A stretch of 64,000 bases of DNA from JAJVID01 sp050247435 (GCA_050247435.1 JBFWUF010000002.1:146351-210350), one strand, 5' to 3'. Counted from the stretch's first letter, positions 25,596-37,072 are shown. The notes: generated by a model from the sequence alone, not told the origin. A program made the numbers and translations.

Positions 25596-28409
25596 TCACT
25601 CTTCCAGCAGCTTCCCCGTGAACACCTTCTGCCCGCCCAGCGAGGTGTAAAACGCAAACACGGCTAGCGCCAACAGGAGAACGATCGGCGCGAGGCCAGT
25701 CCCCGCATACCACGCCGCGAAGTTGAGCGTGACCGGGAAATTGTTCAGCACATAGACGACAAGAAAGGTGCTCACCAGTGTCATTAACCCATAGCGCATG
25801 ATCACTACCGCATACAAGCCGAAGATCAGGAGCAAGGCAACCGCTGTTTGCCACTGGCCGAGAGCATAAAATACCGTCATGAAGAGTGTGAAGAGAACTG
25901 CGGCCAGCGAGTCGCGCCGCGCCAGCAGACGCATCAGAAAGAGCAGGAAAACGCACATCAGTGCGCCTGTTACAGAATAAGCTGGCAGGGAGATGAGGGC
26001 GCTGGTCGTCAATCGGTCGCCACTCAGAATTCTCAACAGTGTGCTGGTGCCGAGTAGTGTGCTGTGTGGAATTGAGCCGGAACCTGGGAGTGCGGGAATC
26101 GAGGTAACGATGGCTCCAATGATGAGGCCAATCAGCACATCCCGCCCGACCAACGGATCACGCCAACTCCCTGCCAGCACACGGTTCCACGAAATCAGCA
26201 TGACCGGCCATCGCCGTCTGACATACGGCTCCAACCCCATGTACGCCGGCCAAGTCATGCAGATGAGGTACAGGCAAAGAGCCAGATTATTTCCAATTAC
26301 AGACGAACCAATCAACGCGGCGACAAAATAACCAACTACCACGAAAACCGTCAGCCTGAAGGCCCCCTTGCGGTCACTGCGGCCCCGCCGCAAATTCCGC
26401 CACGCTAGCAGCCCGCCGAAACTGACCACTGCCAGAGACCATAAATTGCCCATCCAATCCCCGATCGCCCACTGAATCGCAGATGCAGGCGTTGTCCAGG
26501 GACCGATGATTTCAAAGTAAACCGGCCTGCCGCGCCAAGCCGCAGTTTCCACACGAAGCGACAGATCAGCCAAATCCGGTTGCTCCGGGAAGTTCACGCT
26601 CCAGGCCGCGCGTGTATCGCAGGCGCTGGGCGGCGCCCACTTCGGCTCGGTCGGCGTCAGTTGCGCTGCGTTCACCTCGGCGGCGGAAAAGAGCCTGGCC
26701 CAGAGGTCTTTATCGGGTTGTGGCGAAGGAGGTGGCCCCTCTTCAAACTGCGTCGGTTCGGCGCTGAAGCGGATCAGCCTGCCCTGCATATCCAGCCTGA
26801 GGCTAAGCATTCCCGGCGCCTGTGGCGGATCGCCTTCTTTCACTCGCGCCACATCAGGTAAACCATCTCCTTCTGAAATCACCGCCGAGGCTATTGGCAA
26901 AAGCCGTTGCTGGCTCTCGCGCTGCCAGAAGTAGATTGGCGAGGGCCGGCTCTGAGCGAAACGCTGCCGCCAGGAGACAGCCGGGGCCTGCTGAAGGACG
27001 TAATCCAAATACGGGCGATCATATTCAAAGCCATACGCGGTGTCGGCCGGGCGTTTGGGGTAGCCGAGTTGCGCTACGATCTCGCGCGCCTTTTGTGAGA
27101 GGACTTCGGGAGGATGCTCGAACGGTGTCATATCAATCAGCCTGACTTTGCTGCGGAAATAAACCGCCGCCGTCAGCCCGATGATGAACGCCAGCAGACA
27201 GGCCACCGCCACCGCTGGACGCAAGCCAGTCTTTTGCCCCGACGCCGCCACCATCTCCGGCGAAGGCGTTTCCCCCATCGCCAATACCGCCTGCAACGGA
27301 TCGCCGCCCGGCAACGCCAGCGCCACTTGCACGGCTGAGGCAGGCCGCGCCTTCGGGTCTTTCTCCAAACAGCGCAGAATCACGCGTTCGGCCAGCGGGT
27401 CAATGTCTTTGACGTGACTCGATGGTGTCGGCGGCGTGGACTTCTCGTGCAACGAGATCAACTCTTGAATGCTCTTCGCTTCAAAGACTCGCTTGCCGGT
27501 GAAGAGTTCATAGAGCACCAGGCCGAGCGCGTAGATGTCGCTGCGCTGCGTGACCTCCTTGCCTGTCAACTGCTCAGGAGCCATGTAGGCTGGCGTGCCC
27601 GCCATGACTTCATCACCGCGCAACTCTTCGCTCACCACCGCCAGGCCGAAGTCGGTTATGCGCGCCTTGCCGCGCCCGTCAATCATCACGTTCGCAGGCT
27701 TCAAATCACGATGCAGCACGCCCGCTTCGTGCGCCGCCGCCAAGCCCGCGCACAGTTGCCGCGCAATCTCCACCGCCTTGTCGCCCGGCAATCGCCCGAT
27801 CCGCCGCAGCAATGAAGACAAGTCCTCGCCGTCAATGAACTCCATCGAGAGGAAGTGCAGTCCCTCAACTTCGCCAATGTCGTACACGCGGCAGACGTTC
27901 GGATGCGCGACTTGCCGCGCGATGCGGACTTCGTTGTGGAAGCGCGCCAGCATCCCGCCGTCCAGCGCGATGCTTTCCGGCAGGAACTTGAGCGCGACCG
28001 TCTGATTGAGCTTCAGATCTTCGGCCTTGTAGACCTCGCCCATCCCGCCTTTGCCGAGCAAGCCGACAATGCGGTAGCGCCCGGCCAGCATTGCGCCCGC
28101 GACAAAACGGCCTTCGCGCTGGCCGTCGCCTGATGAATGAGAAACGGGGTTGGCGGCGGGCGGCTGCGCCGGGACATCGGGCAGATGTTTGGTCGGCGCG
28201 GAGGTACTATCGAACTCGTCCCCGGCGTGGCGTTGATCGAGCAGGCTGAAGGATTGGTCGTGCGCCGCGAGCAAGGTATTGACCGCATCACGCAGGCTCG
28301 CATCATTGCCGCAGGCTTCGGCCAGGAAGGCGGCGCGCTCCGCCGGTTCGCGTTCCAACGCAGCGTGGAAGAGAGATTCGATCTGTTGTAAACGATTGGG
28401 GGATTTCAT
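25596..28409 (-). CDS. Receptor-type Ser/Thr protein kinase with polytopic C-terminal domain (paralogue 2)
   Basis: The 937-residue paralogue of 21816-24629 has the same length and layout: N-terminal helical region, intact kinase domain (HRDLKPANVMI, ITDFGLA, GTPAYMAPEQL), one helix near residue 405, an extracytoplasmic region, then a polytopic membrane domain ending LGGQKVFTGKLLEE. The first 390 residues match the first copy almost position for position. The region after 400 is much more divergent. That contrast suggests gene conversion or selection keeping the kinase constant while the sensing half diversified. No ligand is evident. It is separated from the carboxylase beta-subunit gene by 91 bases. 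Confidence 0.9.
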   Translation of the reverse strand: MKSPNRLQQIESLFHAALEREPAERAAFLAEACGNDASLRDAVNTLLAAHDQSFSLLDQRHAGDEFDSTSAPTKHLPDVPAQPPAANPVSHSSGDGQREGRFVAGAMLAGRYRIVGLLGKGGMGEVYKAEDLKLNQTVALKFLPESIALDGGMLARFHNEVRIARQVAHPNVCRVYDIGEVEGLHFLSMEFIDGEDLSSLLRRIGRLPGDKAVEIARQLCAGLAAAHEAGVLHRDLKPANVMIDGRGKARITDFGLAVVSEELRGDEVMAGTPAYMAPEQLTGKEVTQRSDIYALGLVLYELFTGKRVFEAKSIQELISLHEKSTPPTPSSHVKDIDPLAERVILRCLEKDPKARPASAVQVALALPGGDPLQAVLAMGETPSPEMVAASGQKTGLRPAVAVACLLAFIIGLTAAVYFRSKVRLIDMTPFEHPPEVLSQKAREIVAQLGYPKRPADTAYGFEYDRPYLDYVLQQAPAVSWRQRFAQSRPSPIYFWQRESQQRLLPIASAVISEGDGLPDVARVKEGDPPQAPGMLSLRLDMQGRLIRFSAEPTQFEEGPPPSPQPDKDLWARLFSAAEVNAAQLTPTEPKWAPPSACDTRAAWSVNFPEQPDLADLSLRVETAAWRGRPVYFEIIGPWTTPASAIQWAIGDWMGNLWSLAVVSFGGLLAWRNLRRGRSDRKGAFRLTVFVVVGYFVAALIGSSVIGNNLALCLYLICMTWPAYMGLEPYVRRRWPVMLISWNRVLAGSWRDPLVGRDVLIGLIIGAIVTSIPALPGSGSIPHSTLLGTSTLLRILSGDRLTTSALISLPAYSVTGALMCVFLLFLMRLLARRDSLAAVLFTLFMTVFYALGQWQTAVALLLIFGLYAVVIMRYGLMTLVSTFLVVYVLNNFPVTLNFAAWYAGTGLAPIVLLLALAVFAFYTSLGGQKVFTGKLLEE

Positions 28410-28500
28410 CGGGTGTTATCTCCGCCTGTTTTGCAACGCTTTACTCCAAGGTGGACAAGGTTAAGTTCCGCGGCCAGGCATGAATCGGCCTGCGCGGCTT

Positions 28501-30093
<1,593 letters not shown>

Positions 30094-30199
30094 TGTTTTC
30101 GCGCTCGCAGCCTCGAATTATTGACAGCTTCAGGATTTTCGGGGACAGTAAGCGCCGCTGTATTCCTTGTCAAGTTTATCAATCAACAACGTGATCATA

Positions 30200-32890
30200 A
30201 TGAAAAAGCATCTGCGAACGCCTTTGTATTTTGCCATCACCCTGCTGTTTTTCACCGTCGCCGTTGCGGCGCAGGAAAAGCCGCAATCGTCTTCCTCTGA
30301 AAAACAATCCTCCGGCGAAAAAAAGTCCGCCGCTGAAAAACAAAACGACAGCGAATCAAAACAATCGGACTCGAACAAGCGCGTCGAGCTCAACCTGCTC
30401 GGCAAAACCGACGCCGCTGCGGGAGAAAGCCGCCGTAACGAAAACGTCCAGTTCAACCTCGTGGACAACAATGCGTTGAAGGAGATGAACGTCCGCCTGG
30501 GCACGACGGCGACGATCATCCGCGAATTCAATCCGGCCAGCGGCTATTTCGGCGCCGAGTTCGGCAACGCGCCAAAAGCGGCAATCACCGTTCCGTCCGT
30601 GATCAAATCGGGCTTTCACGGGCGGCTTTACGAAACGCACCTCAACAGCATCACCAGCGCGCGGACGTTCTTTCAGGTCGGCGGCGTCAAACCGGCGCAC
30701 GAGAACGATTACGGCTTCAACTTCGGCCTCGGCGCGTGGCGTGGCGCGAAGCTCTTCGTCGAAGCTTCTCAACAAAAGATTCGCGGCAGTGTCAACGGCA
30801 ACGTGCTCGTGCCGAAGCCGGACGAGCGAACGCCGCTGACCGACGATCCGGCTGTGCGCGCCATCGTGGCTAAATTTTTAGCAGCTTATCCGAAAGAGCT
30901 GCCGAACCGCACCGAGATCAACGAGCGGGCGCTCAACACCAACGCGCCGCAATCAATTGACAACAACCAGGCGAACATCCGGCTCGATCAAAGCTTCGGC
31001 GGCAAAGACACGGTCGCGCTGCAATATCAGTTCACGTCGCAGAGCGTCGAGGCTTTTCAACTCGTCGCCGGACAGAATCCAGACACCGACACGAAATCGC
31101 ATCTGGCGCGCATCGTCTGGACGCGGAGTTGGAACGCGAAGACGGTCACGAACTTTTCGATCAGCTACGACCGTTTGACCACGCTGCTGCGGCCTGACGA
31201 GAACGCGGTCGGCTCGTACGTCTCGACAGCGGGGCTGACCAGTCTTGGCCCTGACGGAGCCATCCCGCTTGACCGCGCGCAAAATCAGATTCGCGCCGCC
31301 GCTCAGATTCACCGCGTCGAAGGCGCTCACGAATTGACCGCGGGCTTCGGCATCACGCGTCGGCAGATCAACGGCCAGGAGACCGACGTTCATCGCGGCT
31401 ATTTTTCGTTCGGCAACGATTTCGGTAACAGTGGGATCAAGAATCTGCGGCTGGGCCGGCCAACGCTGAGCATTCGCTCGACCGGCGACCCGCATCGGGG
31501 TTTTCGTTTGTGGGAATCGCAGTTTTACGCGGGCGACAAGTGGCGAGTCAATCCGCGTTTGAATCTGCAATACGGTTTGCGCTGGCAGCCGGTCACAAAA
31601 CCCATCGAGGTCAACAATCTCAACACGATTCCCTACGACAGCGACTGGAACAACCTGGGGCCGAGCTTCGGATTCGCCTACCGGCTGGCGAAAAACTTCG
31701 GTGTCGTGCGCGGAGCTTACGGCCTTCATTTCGGCGAGGTCTTCTTCGTCACCTATCAGCAAATCAGATTCAGCCCGCCGCGCAATTACAAAATCTCCGT
31801 CAACGCGCCGCAGGGGCTGCTCAATCCGCTGGAGGGCAAAGCCGGCAAACCGACGGTGTACGCGCTCGATCCCGAACTGGCGGCGCCTTACTCGCATCAA
31901 TACAACCTAAGTTGGGAGCCGGAGTGGAACAGCGCCGTGCGATTGCAATTCGGTTACGTCGGCAGCCGCTCGCACAAGCTGTTTTCGATGTGGTATCTCA
32001 ACCGCGCCCGCCCGGTCGGCGATTGGCGCGAGATCACCACCGCCACGATTGACCAGCGCCGCCTGAACCCGGAGACCTCCGACCTGCGGCTGATCGTGAA
32101 CGGCTCGCGCGGTTACTTCGACGCGGCGCGCGTTTCGCTCACCGCGCCGAACTTGCCCCGGCTGAAAGGGCTGACGGTTGACGCTTCCTACTGGTTCAGC
32201 AAGGCGATGGACCTCGGCAGCGGCTACACCAACACCGCGAACGAGGGCGATTCGCGCAAAGGCCGCAGCCAATCCGAATTCGAGACTCATCGCGACATGA
32301 AAGGCCCCAGCGATTTCGATCAGACACATGCCTTCCTGCTGCGCGCGAGCTACCTGATACCCGCGCCCAGGTTCAACCGCTTCGTGACGGCCATTGCCGC
32401 CATTGCTGGTGGATGGAATTTTTCGGCGGTGGCGCTCGTCAAGACCGGCATACCGTTCAACATCTCGACCGGTTCGGACGGCCCCGGCTTCGGCAACGTT
32501 GACGGCAACGGCGGCGACCGCCCCATCCTGATTGATACTTCGATCCTGGGCCGCACCATCGCCGACCCCGACACGTCGAAGCAGTTGCTGCCGAGAGCAG
32601 CGTTCAGGTTCATTCAACCGCAGGAGATCGCGGCATTGGGCGGGCGAGGCTCGCTCGGACGCAACGTCTTTCGCAAAGGCCCGATCCACAACGTCAACGC
32701 GGCGCTCGCGCGGTCGTGGGGATTCAAACACGATATGCGCCTGACGTTCCGCGCCGAATCAATCAACTTCTTCAACACTCCGCAATTCGCCGAGCCGGGA
32801 TTCGAGCTTGCCAATCAGAACTTCGGCGCGATCACCAACACGTTGAATGAAGGGCGAACGTTCAGGTTCTCATTGCAGATCGGGTGGTGA
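30200..32890 (+). CDS. TonB-dependent receptor-like outer membrane beta-barrel protein (Oar-like)
   Basis: About 896 residues from ATG 30200, which opens directly into a signal peptide (LYFAITLLFFTVAVAAQE). A Ser/Lys/Glu-rich spacer follows, then a long barrel with repeated alternating strands, ending FRFSLQIGW with a terminal aromatic residue as in outer-membrane barrels. The pattern (FNPASGYFGAEFGNAPKAAI early, then many YGLRW and YVGSRSHKL type strands) matches Oar-like receptors of Acidobacteriota. Unusually no carboxypeptidase-regulatory domain is seen at the N-terminus and the plug is short. It would import a large substrate or anchor surface material. It is divergent from the carboxylase gene. 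Confidence 0.85.
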   Translation: MKKHLRTPLYFAITLLFFTVAVAAQEKPQSSSSEKQSSGEKKSAAEKQNDSESKQSDSNKRVELNLLGKTDAAAGESRRNENVQFNLVDNNALKEMNVRLGTTATIIREFNPASGYFGAEFGNAPKAAITVPSVIKSGFHGRLYETHLNSITSARTFFQVGGVKPAHENDYGFNFGLGAWRGAKLFVEASQQKIRGSVNGNVLVPKPDERTPLTDDPAVRAIVAKFLAAYPKELPNRTEINERALNTNAPQSIDNNQANIRLDQSFGGKDTVALQYQFTSQSVEAFQLVAGQNPDTDTKSHLARIVWTRSWNAKTVTNFSISYDRLTTLLRPDENAVGSYVSTAGLTSLGPDGAIPLDRAQNQIRAAAQIHRVEGAHELTAGFGITRRQINGQETDVHRGYFSFGNDFGNSGIKNLRLGRPTLSIRSTGDPHRGFRLWESQFYAGDKWRVNPRLNLQYGLRWQPVTKPIEVNNLNTIPYDSDWNNLGPSFGFAYRLAKNFGVVRGAYGLHFGEVFFVTYQQIRFSPPRNYKISVNAPQGLLNPLEGKAGKPTVYALDPELAAPYSHQYNLSWEPEWNSAVRLQFGYVGSRSHKLFSMWYLNRARPVGDWREITTATIDQRRLNPETSDLRLIVNGSRGYFDAARVSLTAPNLPRLKGLTVDASYWFSKAMDLGSGYTNTANEGDSRKGRSQSEFETHRDMKGPSDFDQTHAFLLRASYLIPAPRFNRFVTAIAAIAGGWNFSAVALVKTGIPFNISTGSDGPGFGNVDGNGGDRPILIDTSILGRTIADPDTSKQLLPRAAFRFIQPQEIAALGGRGSLGRNVFRKGPIHNVNAALARSWGFKHDMRLTFRAESINFFNTPQFAEPGFELANQNFGAITNTLNEGRTFRFSLQIGW

Positions 32891-32964
32891 GCGCGAAATG
32901 GCCATCTGTCAGGGCTGGTGATAAACTGCCGCCATCAATTGCCTGAAAGAGAGGTAACGCAGTG

Positions 32965-33171
32965 ATGGAGCTACTGGTTGTTGACGCCGAAGGGCGCATC
33001 GTCATTCCGCCTGAAGCTATTAAACGCGCGGGATTGCAACCCGGCGATCAAGTTGAGGTTGAGCAAAGACCCGAGGGGTTGATTATTTATCACAACGGGC
33101 GGGCCGTATTTGAAATTCCGCTGACCGGTTCGATTCGAGAGAGGAATCAAAATGGAAACACTGACAATTGA
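32965..33171 (+). CDS. AbrB/MazE-type (SpoVT-AbrB) small protein
   Basis: This 68-residue protein is a swapped-hairpin AbrB domain: LLVVDAEGRIVIPPEAIKRAGLQPGDQVEVEQ matches the antitoxin consensus (G-R-I-x-I-P...G-x-x-x-G-D-x-V). A GTG three bases earlier is an alternative start. It overlaps the next AbrB-like gene by 20 bases. As the first gene of a three-gene unit ending in a PIN-like protein it probably encodes a DNA-binding antitoxin/autorepressor. Confidence 0.8.
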   Translation: MELLVVDAEGRIVIPPEAIKRAGLQPGDQVEVEQRPEGLIIYHNGRAVFEIPLTGSIRERNQNGNTDN

Positions 33172-33529
33172 AGCAGAGAGCAATCTGACCATCCCCGAAG
33201 AGATTTTACGGAACTCCGGCCTACAGCCCGGCGATGAAATTCCTCTGCACGATGCGAATAATCGTCTCTTTCTTTTCATTGAAGACCCGGAAGCGCGCGC
33301 CGCGGCGCAGGAATGGTGGAACAGTATGAATGAGGAAGAGCGTCGTCTGGCGCGTGAAGAGGCGGAATGGTACGAGTCGCTTAGCGAGGAAGAGCGCGAT
33401 GCAATCTGGAATGAAGGCAATGAGGAACTAGAAAAATGGTTAGACGAAGACGACGATGAGGACGACGAAGGAGATGAATTTGACATTTCAACCACCACGC
33501 GTCCTGCCGACACGCGTCCTGTTGGATAA
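33152..33529 (+). CDS. AbrB-like protein with long acidic tail, putative antitoxin
   Basis: The 125-residue protein has an N-terminal AbrB-like domain (LTIPEEILRNSGLQPGDEIPL). A strongly acidic helical tail follows (EEERRLAREEAEWYESLSEE, then a run of Asp/Glu). GAGAGGAA precedes its ATG. The acidic tail is what one would expect for an antitoxin that wraps a basic toxin, and the downstream PIN-like protein is very basic. It overlaps both neighbours, so the three genes form one translationally coupled unit. Confidence 0.75.
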   Translation: METLTIEAESNLTIPEEILRNSGLQPGDEIPLHDANNRLFLFIEDPEARAAAQEWWNSMNEEERRLAREEAEWYESLSEEERDAIWNEGNEELEKWLDEDDDEDDEGDEFDISTTTRPADTRPVG

Positions 33530-34025
33530 AGGCGTCGCACGGAGGGTTTATGAGTTTCGAGTTCGAGTGGCGAAGAATCTTCCTCCGACACAACTTCAGA
33601 CAGAGTCCATGATAGTTTTCAGGCGGCTCAGTCATCGCGCCGTTCAGCTTTACATCACCGCCGAGTGCGCAAACAACTTGCAACGACGCCAGCCACGGTA
33701 TGCGAAAACCATTCTCAATCGCGCGGAAACGTTGCGCAAAGGCCTTTATCTGCGCCGCTGGGCGCGGCGGTTACGCTCATTCGGCTTTTCACCGGAAGAT
33801 GCCGTAGTGGTCGCCTATGCCAGCTTTGGCTTGGGATCACACTCGCGGATCGCCAACGTCGAAGCAATTGTCACAAACGATCTCAAACTGGCAAACAACT
33901 TCAAGGCTCAAAAGGCAAACATCGAAGATCGCTTCAAACGGATGACCTCCGACTTGCTCGATCCTTATTCGAGCTTGACGCTTCCCGAAGTAATGACAAC
34001 AGCGGACGCGCTGGCTTCAACGTGA
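33474..34025 (+). CDS. PIN-domain-like basic protein, putative toxin
   Basis: About 183 residues. TRVLLDKGVARRVYE near residue 15, with an early Asp after a hydrophobic strand, resembles the opening of PIN ribonucleases. FSPEDAVVVAYASFGL and VEAIVTNDLKLANNF resemble the later acidic positions and the T-N-D-x-x-L motif. The protein is very rich in Arg. It overlaps the acidic AbrB-like gene by 56 bases; ATG 33456 is an in-frame alternative start with a longer overlap. As a PIN toxin it would cleave RNA and be held by the AbrB partners. The PIN assignment is by motif only and moderately uncertain. Confidence 0.65.
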   Translation: MNLTFQPPRVLPTRVLLDKGVARRVYEFRVRVAKNLPPTQLQTESMIVFRRLSHRAVQLYITAECANNLQRRQPRYAKTILNRAETLRKGLYLRRWARRLRSFGFSPEDAVVVAYASFGLGSHSRIANVEAIVTNDLKLANNFKAQKANIEDRFKRMTSDLLDPYSSLTLPEVMTTADALAST

Positions 34026-34075
34026 CGGCGCGGCTCGCCAAACTTTTCTACAACCGAAAGGGCAACCAAACAACA

Positions 34076-35194
34076 ATGAAGAAAAAGATCAACGTTGCGA
34101 TGATCGGCTATCAGTTCATGGGCCGCGCGCACAGCAACGCCTGGCGGCAGGTTTCGCGCTTCTTTGACGTTCCGGTCGAACCCGTGATGAAAGTCATCTG
34201 CGGGCGCAACAAAAACGCGGTCAGGAAAGCCGCCGACGCGCTCGGCTGGGAAGAGACTGAGACTGATTGGCGCCGCTTGATGGAGCGCGATGACATTGAC
34301 CTGATTGACATCTGCTCGCCCGGCGACGCGCACAAGCCGCAGGCCATCGCGGCGGCGGAAGCCAGGAAGGTCGTCTTCTGCGAAAAGCCGCTGGCCAACA
34401 CGCTGAAAGAAGCCGAAGCCATGCTCGAAGCGGTCAAGAAAAACCGCGTCATTCACATGCTCTGCCACAATTACCGCCGCATCCCCGCCGTCACGCTGGC
34501 CAAGCAGATGATCGAAGCGGGCGAGATCGGCGACATCTATCATTATCGCGGCACGTATTTGCAGGATTGGATCGTTGACCCGATGTTCCCGCGCGTCTGG
34601 CGATTGCAGAAATCGGTCGCTGGTTCGGGCGCGCTCGGCGACATCGCGTCGCATTCGATTGACCTGTCGCGCTATCTGGTCGGCGAGATCACCGACGTTT
34701 CCGGCTTGCTCAAAACATTCATCAAAGAGCGGCCGATGCCCAACAACAAAAGACAGATGGGCAAGGTTGACGTGGACGACGCCGCATTGTCGCTGGTGAA
34801 ATTCCGCAACGGCGCCATCGGGTCAATCGAAGGCTCGCGCTTCGCCACCGGGCGCAAGAATTACAACCGTTTCGAGATCAACGGCAGCAAAGGCAGCATC
34901 GCTTTCGATCTGGAACGGATGAACGAGTTGGAGGTTTACAAAGAAGAAGGGCCGAACAGCGGCTTCAAAACCATCCTGGTCACGGACGCGAAACATCCCT
35001 ACGTCGGCGCGTGGTGGCCGCCGGGCCACATCATCGGCTACGAACACACATTCACGCACACGATCTACGACCTGCTCCAGGCCGTCGCCACACGCAAAAA
35101 CCCGACGCCCAACTTTGAAGACGGCGTCAGGAATCAGCGCGTGCTCGACGCGATTGAACGCTCCGCCAAATCGAAGCAGTGGGAGAAGGTCTAA
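34076..35194 (+). CDS. Gfo/Idh/MocA family oxidoreductase
   Basis: The 372-residue protein has an N-terminal Rossmann domain (INVAMIGYQFMGRAHSNAW, a variant G-x-x-x-M-G nucleotide loop) and the family's CEKPLA motif (VVFCEKPLANT) with its catalytic Lys. A C-terminal alpha/beta domain follows, with GSGALGDIASHSIDLSRYL carrying the usual His-Ser-Asp region. It would oxidise or reduce a sugar or sugar-derived alcohol with NAD(P). ATG 34076 is chosen because longer in-frame reading crosses the PIN-like gene in another frame. It follows the toxin gene by 50 bases but is probably functionally unrelated. Confidence 0.9.
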   Translation: MKKKINVAMIGYQFMGRAHSNAWRQVSRFFDVPVEPVMKVICGRNKNAVRKAADALGWEETETDWRRLMERDDIDLIDICSPGDAHKPQAIAAAEARKVVFCEKPLANTLKEAEAMLEAVKKNRVIHMLCHNYRRIPAVTLAKQMIEAGEIGDIYHYRGTYLQDWIVDPMFPRVWRLQKSVAGSGALGDIASHSIDLSRYLVGEITDVSGLLKTFIKERPMPNNKRQMGKVDVDDAALSLVKFRNGAIGSIEGSRFATGRKNYNRFEINGSKGSIAFDLERMNELEVYKEEGPNSGFKTILVTDAKHPYVGAWWPPGHIIGYEHTFTHTIYDLLQAVATRKNPTPNFEDGVRNQRVLDAIERSAKSKQWEKV

Positions 35195-35206
35195 CACGAA
35201 AACAGT

Positions 35207-35245
35207 GCGGCCCGCCGAAGCGATGATAAGCTCCCGGCGGGCCGC
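35207..35245. terminator. GC-rich hairpin between oxidoreductase and tannase genes
   Basis: GCGGCCCGCCG (35207-35217) pairs perfectly with CGGCGGGCCGC (35235-35245) around a 17-base loop, 12 bases after the oxidoreductase stop codon. There is no following T-run, so it is at most a non-canonical terminator or mRNA-stabilising structure. Confidence 0.5.
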
Positions 35246-35322
35246 CACGCTCGAAATACCAATGCCCTCGCGAAGAAGCGCGGATTTCAGTTTCCCGGTA
35301 AACAATAATCAGGAGGCTCTCA

Positions 35323-36957
35323 ATGAATAACAACGCATCATCACGACGTAAATTCTGTTGGCAGTGGTTTGCGGTTTTACTGCTTACGCCGCTGGCGTTC
35401 GGCTCTGTCTCCGCCGCAACGTGTGAAGGGCTGGCAGAGTTGAAACTGCCGAATACGACGATCACGGCGGCGCAATCCATAGCAGCCGGGGCGTTCACGC
35501 CGCCGTCAGGCTCCGCCGCGCCCTACAAAGCCCTGCCTGCCTTTTGTCGGGTGGCCGGCGTGATCAAGCCAACCAGTGATTCGGAGATCAAATTTGAAGT
35601 CTGGCTACCCGCCGCGAATTGGAACGGCAAATTTCACGGCATCGGCAACGGCGGCTTCGCCGGTTCGATTTCCTACGGCGGGCCGGCGGGTGGGCTGTCG
35701 GGCGCGTTGGCGCGCGGGTACGCCGCGGCTTCCACCGACACTGGGCACACCGGCGGGAATGCCGAATGGGCGCTGGGGCATCCCGAAAAGATTGTGGATT
35801 ACGGCCATCGCGCGATTCACGAGATGACCGAGAAAGCCAAGCTCATCATCAAGGCTTTCTATGGCGATGGCCCGAAGCGCTCGTATTTCGCCAGTTGCTC
35901 GAATGGCGGGCGGCAGGCGTTGATGGAGGCGCAACGTTATCCCAACGATTACGACGGCATTATTGCGGGCGCGCCCGCGAACGCTTTCACCCACATCCTC
36001 ACGGGCTTCGCCTGGAATATGAAGCTGACGGCGGGTGATCCTGACAGCTACATCCCGGCGAAAAAATTGAAAGCCATCGAGGCCGCCGGGCTTGCGGCTT
36101 GTGACAAGCGCGACGGCGTGGCGGACGGCGTGCTGGATGATCCGACGAAATGCGGATTCGATCCGGCGATTCTGTTGTGCAAAGGCGCTGAAACCGACGA
36201 GTGCCTGACTGAAAAGCAGGTCGCCGCGCTGAAGAAAATTTACGCCGGGCCGCGCAACGCCAAAGGGCAGCAGATCATTCCCGGCTTCACGCCGGGAGCC
36301 GAAACAGGGCCGGGCGGATGGACGGGATGGATCACGGGCGCGACGCCAACAACAGCCGCGCAATTCTTTTTCTCCACACAGGCTTTCAAGAACATGGTCT
36401 ACAACGATCCGAACTGGGATTTCAAAACCTTCGATCTGGAGCGCGACGGCAAGCTGGCGAATGAAAAACTGGCGTCGGTGTTGAATGCCACCGATCCGAA
36501 CTTGAAGGCGTTCAGCGCGCGCGGCGGCAAGCTGATTCTCTATCACGGCTGGAATGACGCCGCGCTGCCGCCGGTCAATACCATCAACTATTATCAGAGT
36601 GTCGTGGCGAAACTTGGGCAGCGGCAGGCAACCGGTTTCATTCGGCTGTTTATGGCGCCGGGCGTTCAGCATTGCGCCGGAGGCCCTGGCCCGGACACTT
36701 TCGGCCAGATGGTCACAAGGACGCAATCCGACCCACAACACGACCTGACACTGGCGCTAGAACGTTGGGTGGAACAAGGCGTCGCGCCCGATCAGGTCAT
36801 CGCCACGAAACGGCAGGGCGCGAATGCTCCGGCGGCGCGCACACGCCCGCTTTGCTCGTATCCGCGAGTCGCCCGCTACAAAGGGAGCGGCAGCACGGAT
36901 GACGCGGCGAATTTTAGTTGCGTGATGGAGCAGCCCGGTCAGAAAACAAAGAAGTGA
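35323..36957 (+). CDS. Tannase/feruloyl-esterase family protein (exported)
   Basis: A 544-residue secreted protein with a signal peptide (WFAVLLLTPLAFGSVSAA). It belongs to the tannase/feruloyl esterase alpha/beta-hydrolase family. The family's CS-D-HC motif is visible: Cys192-Ser193 in SCSNGGRQ and His450-Cys451 in VQHCAGGPG, where the two Cys form a disulfide next to the catalytic Ser/His. ILYHGWNDAALPP should hold the Asp. It hydrolyses aromatic (gallate, ferulate-like) esters outside the cytoplasm, consistent with plant polyphenol breakdown by a soil organism. AGGAGG is just upstream of the start. Confidence 0.92.
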   Translation: MNNNASSRRKFCWQWFAVLLLTPLAFGSVSAATCEGLAELKLPNTTITAAQSIAAGAFTPPSGSAAPYKALPAFCRVAGVIKPTSDSEIKFEVWLPAANWNGKFHGIGNGGFAGSISYGGPAGGLSGALARGYAAASTDTGHTGGNAEWALGHPEKIVDYGHRAIHEMTEKAKLIIKAFYGDGPKRSYFASCSNGGRQALMEAQRYPNDYDGIIAGAPANAFTHILTGFAWNMKLTAGDPDSYIPAKKLKAIEAAGLAACDKRDGVADGVLDDPTKCGFDPAILLCKGAETDECLTEKQVAALKKIYAGPRNAKGQQIIPGFTPGAETGPGGWTGWITGATPTTAAQFFFSTQAFKNMVYNDPNWDFKTFDLERDGKLANEKLASVLNATDPNLKAFSARGGKLILYHGWNDAALPPVNTINYYQSVVAKLGQRQATGFIRLFMAPGVQHCAGGPGPDTFGQMVTRTQSDPQHDLTLALERWVEQGVAPDQVIATKRQGANAPAARTRPLCSYPRVARYKGSGSTDDAANFSCVMEQPGQKTKK

Positions 36958-37072
36958 CACTTGCGCTCGTCTCTGTTGCAACACATCGAACAAACCACTG
37001 AATATCTATTTGTCGCAGGGCTTTCCTCCTCTTACGGAGCGAAATCAATGCGGCCATTTTTCCGGAGGAACT

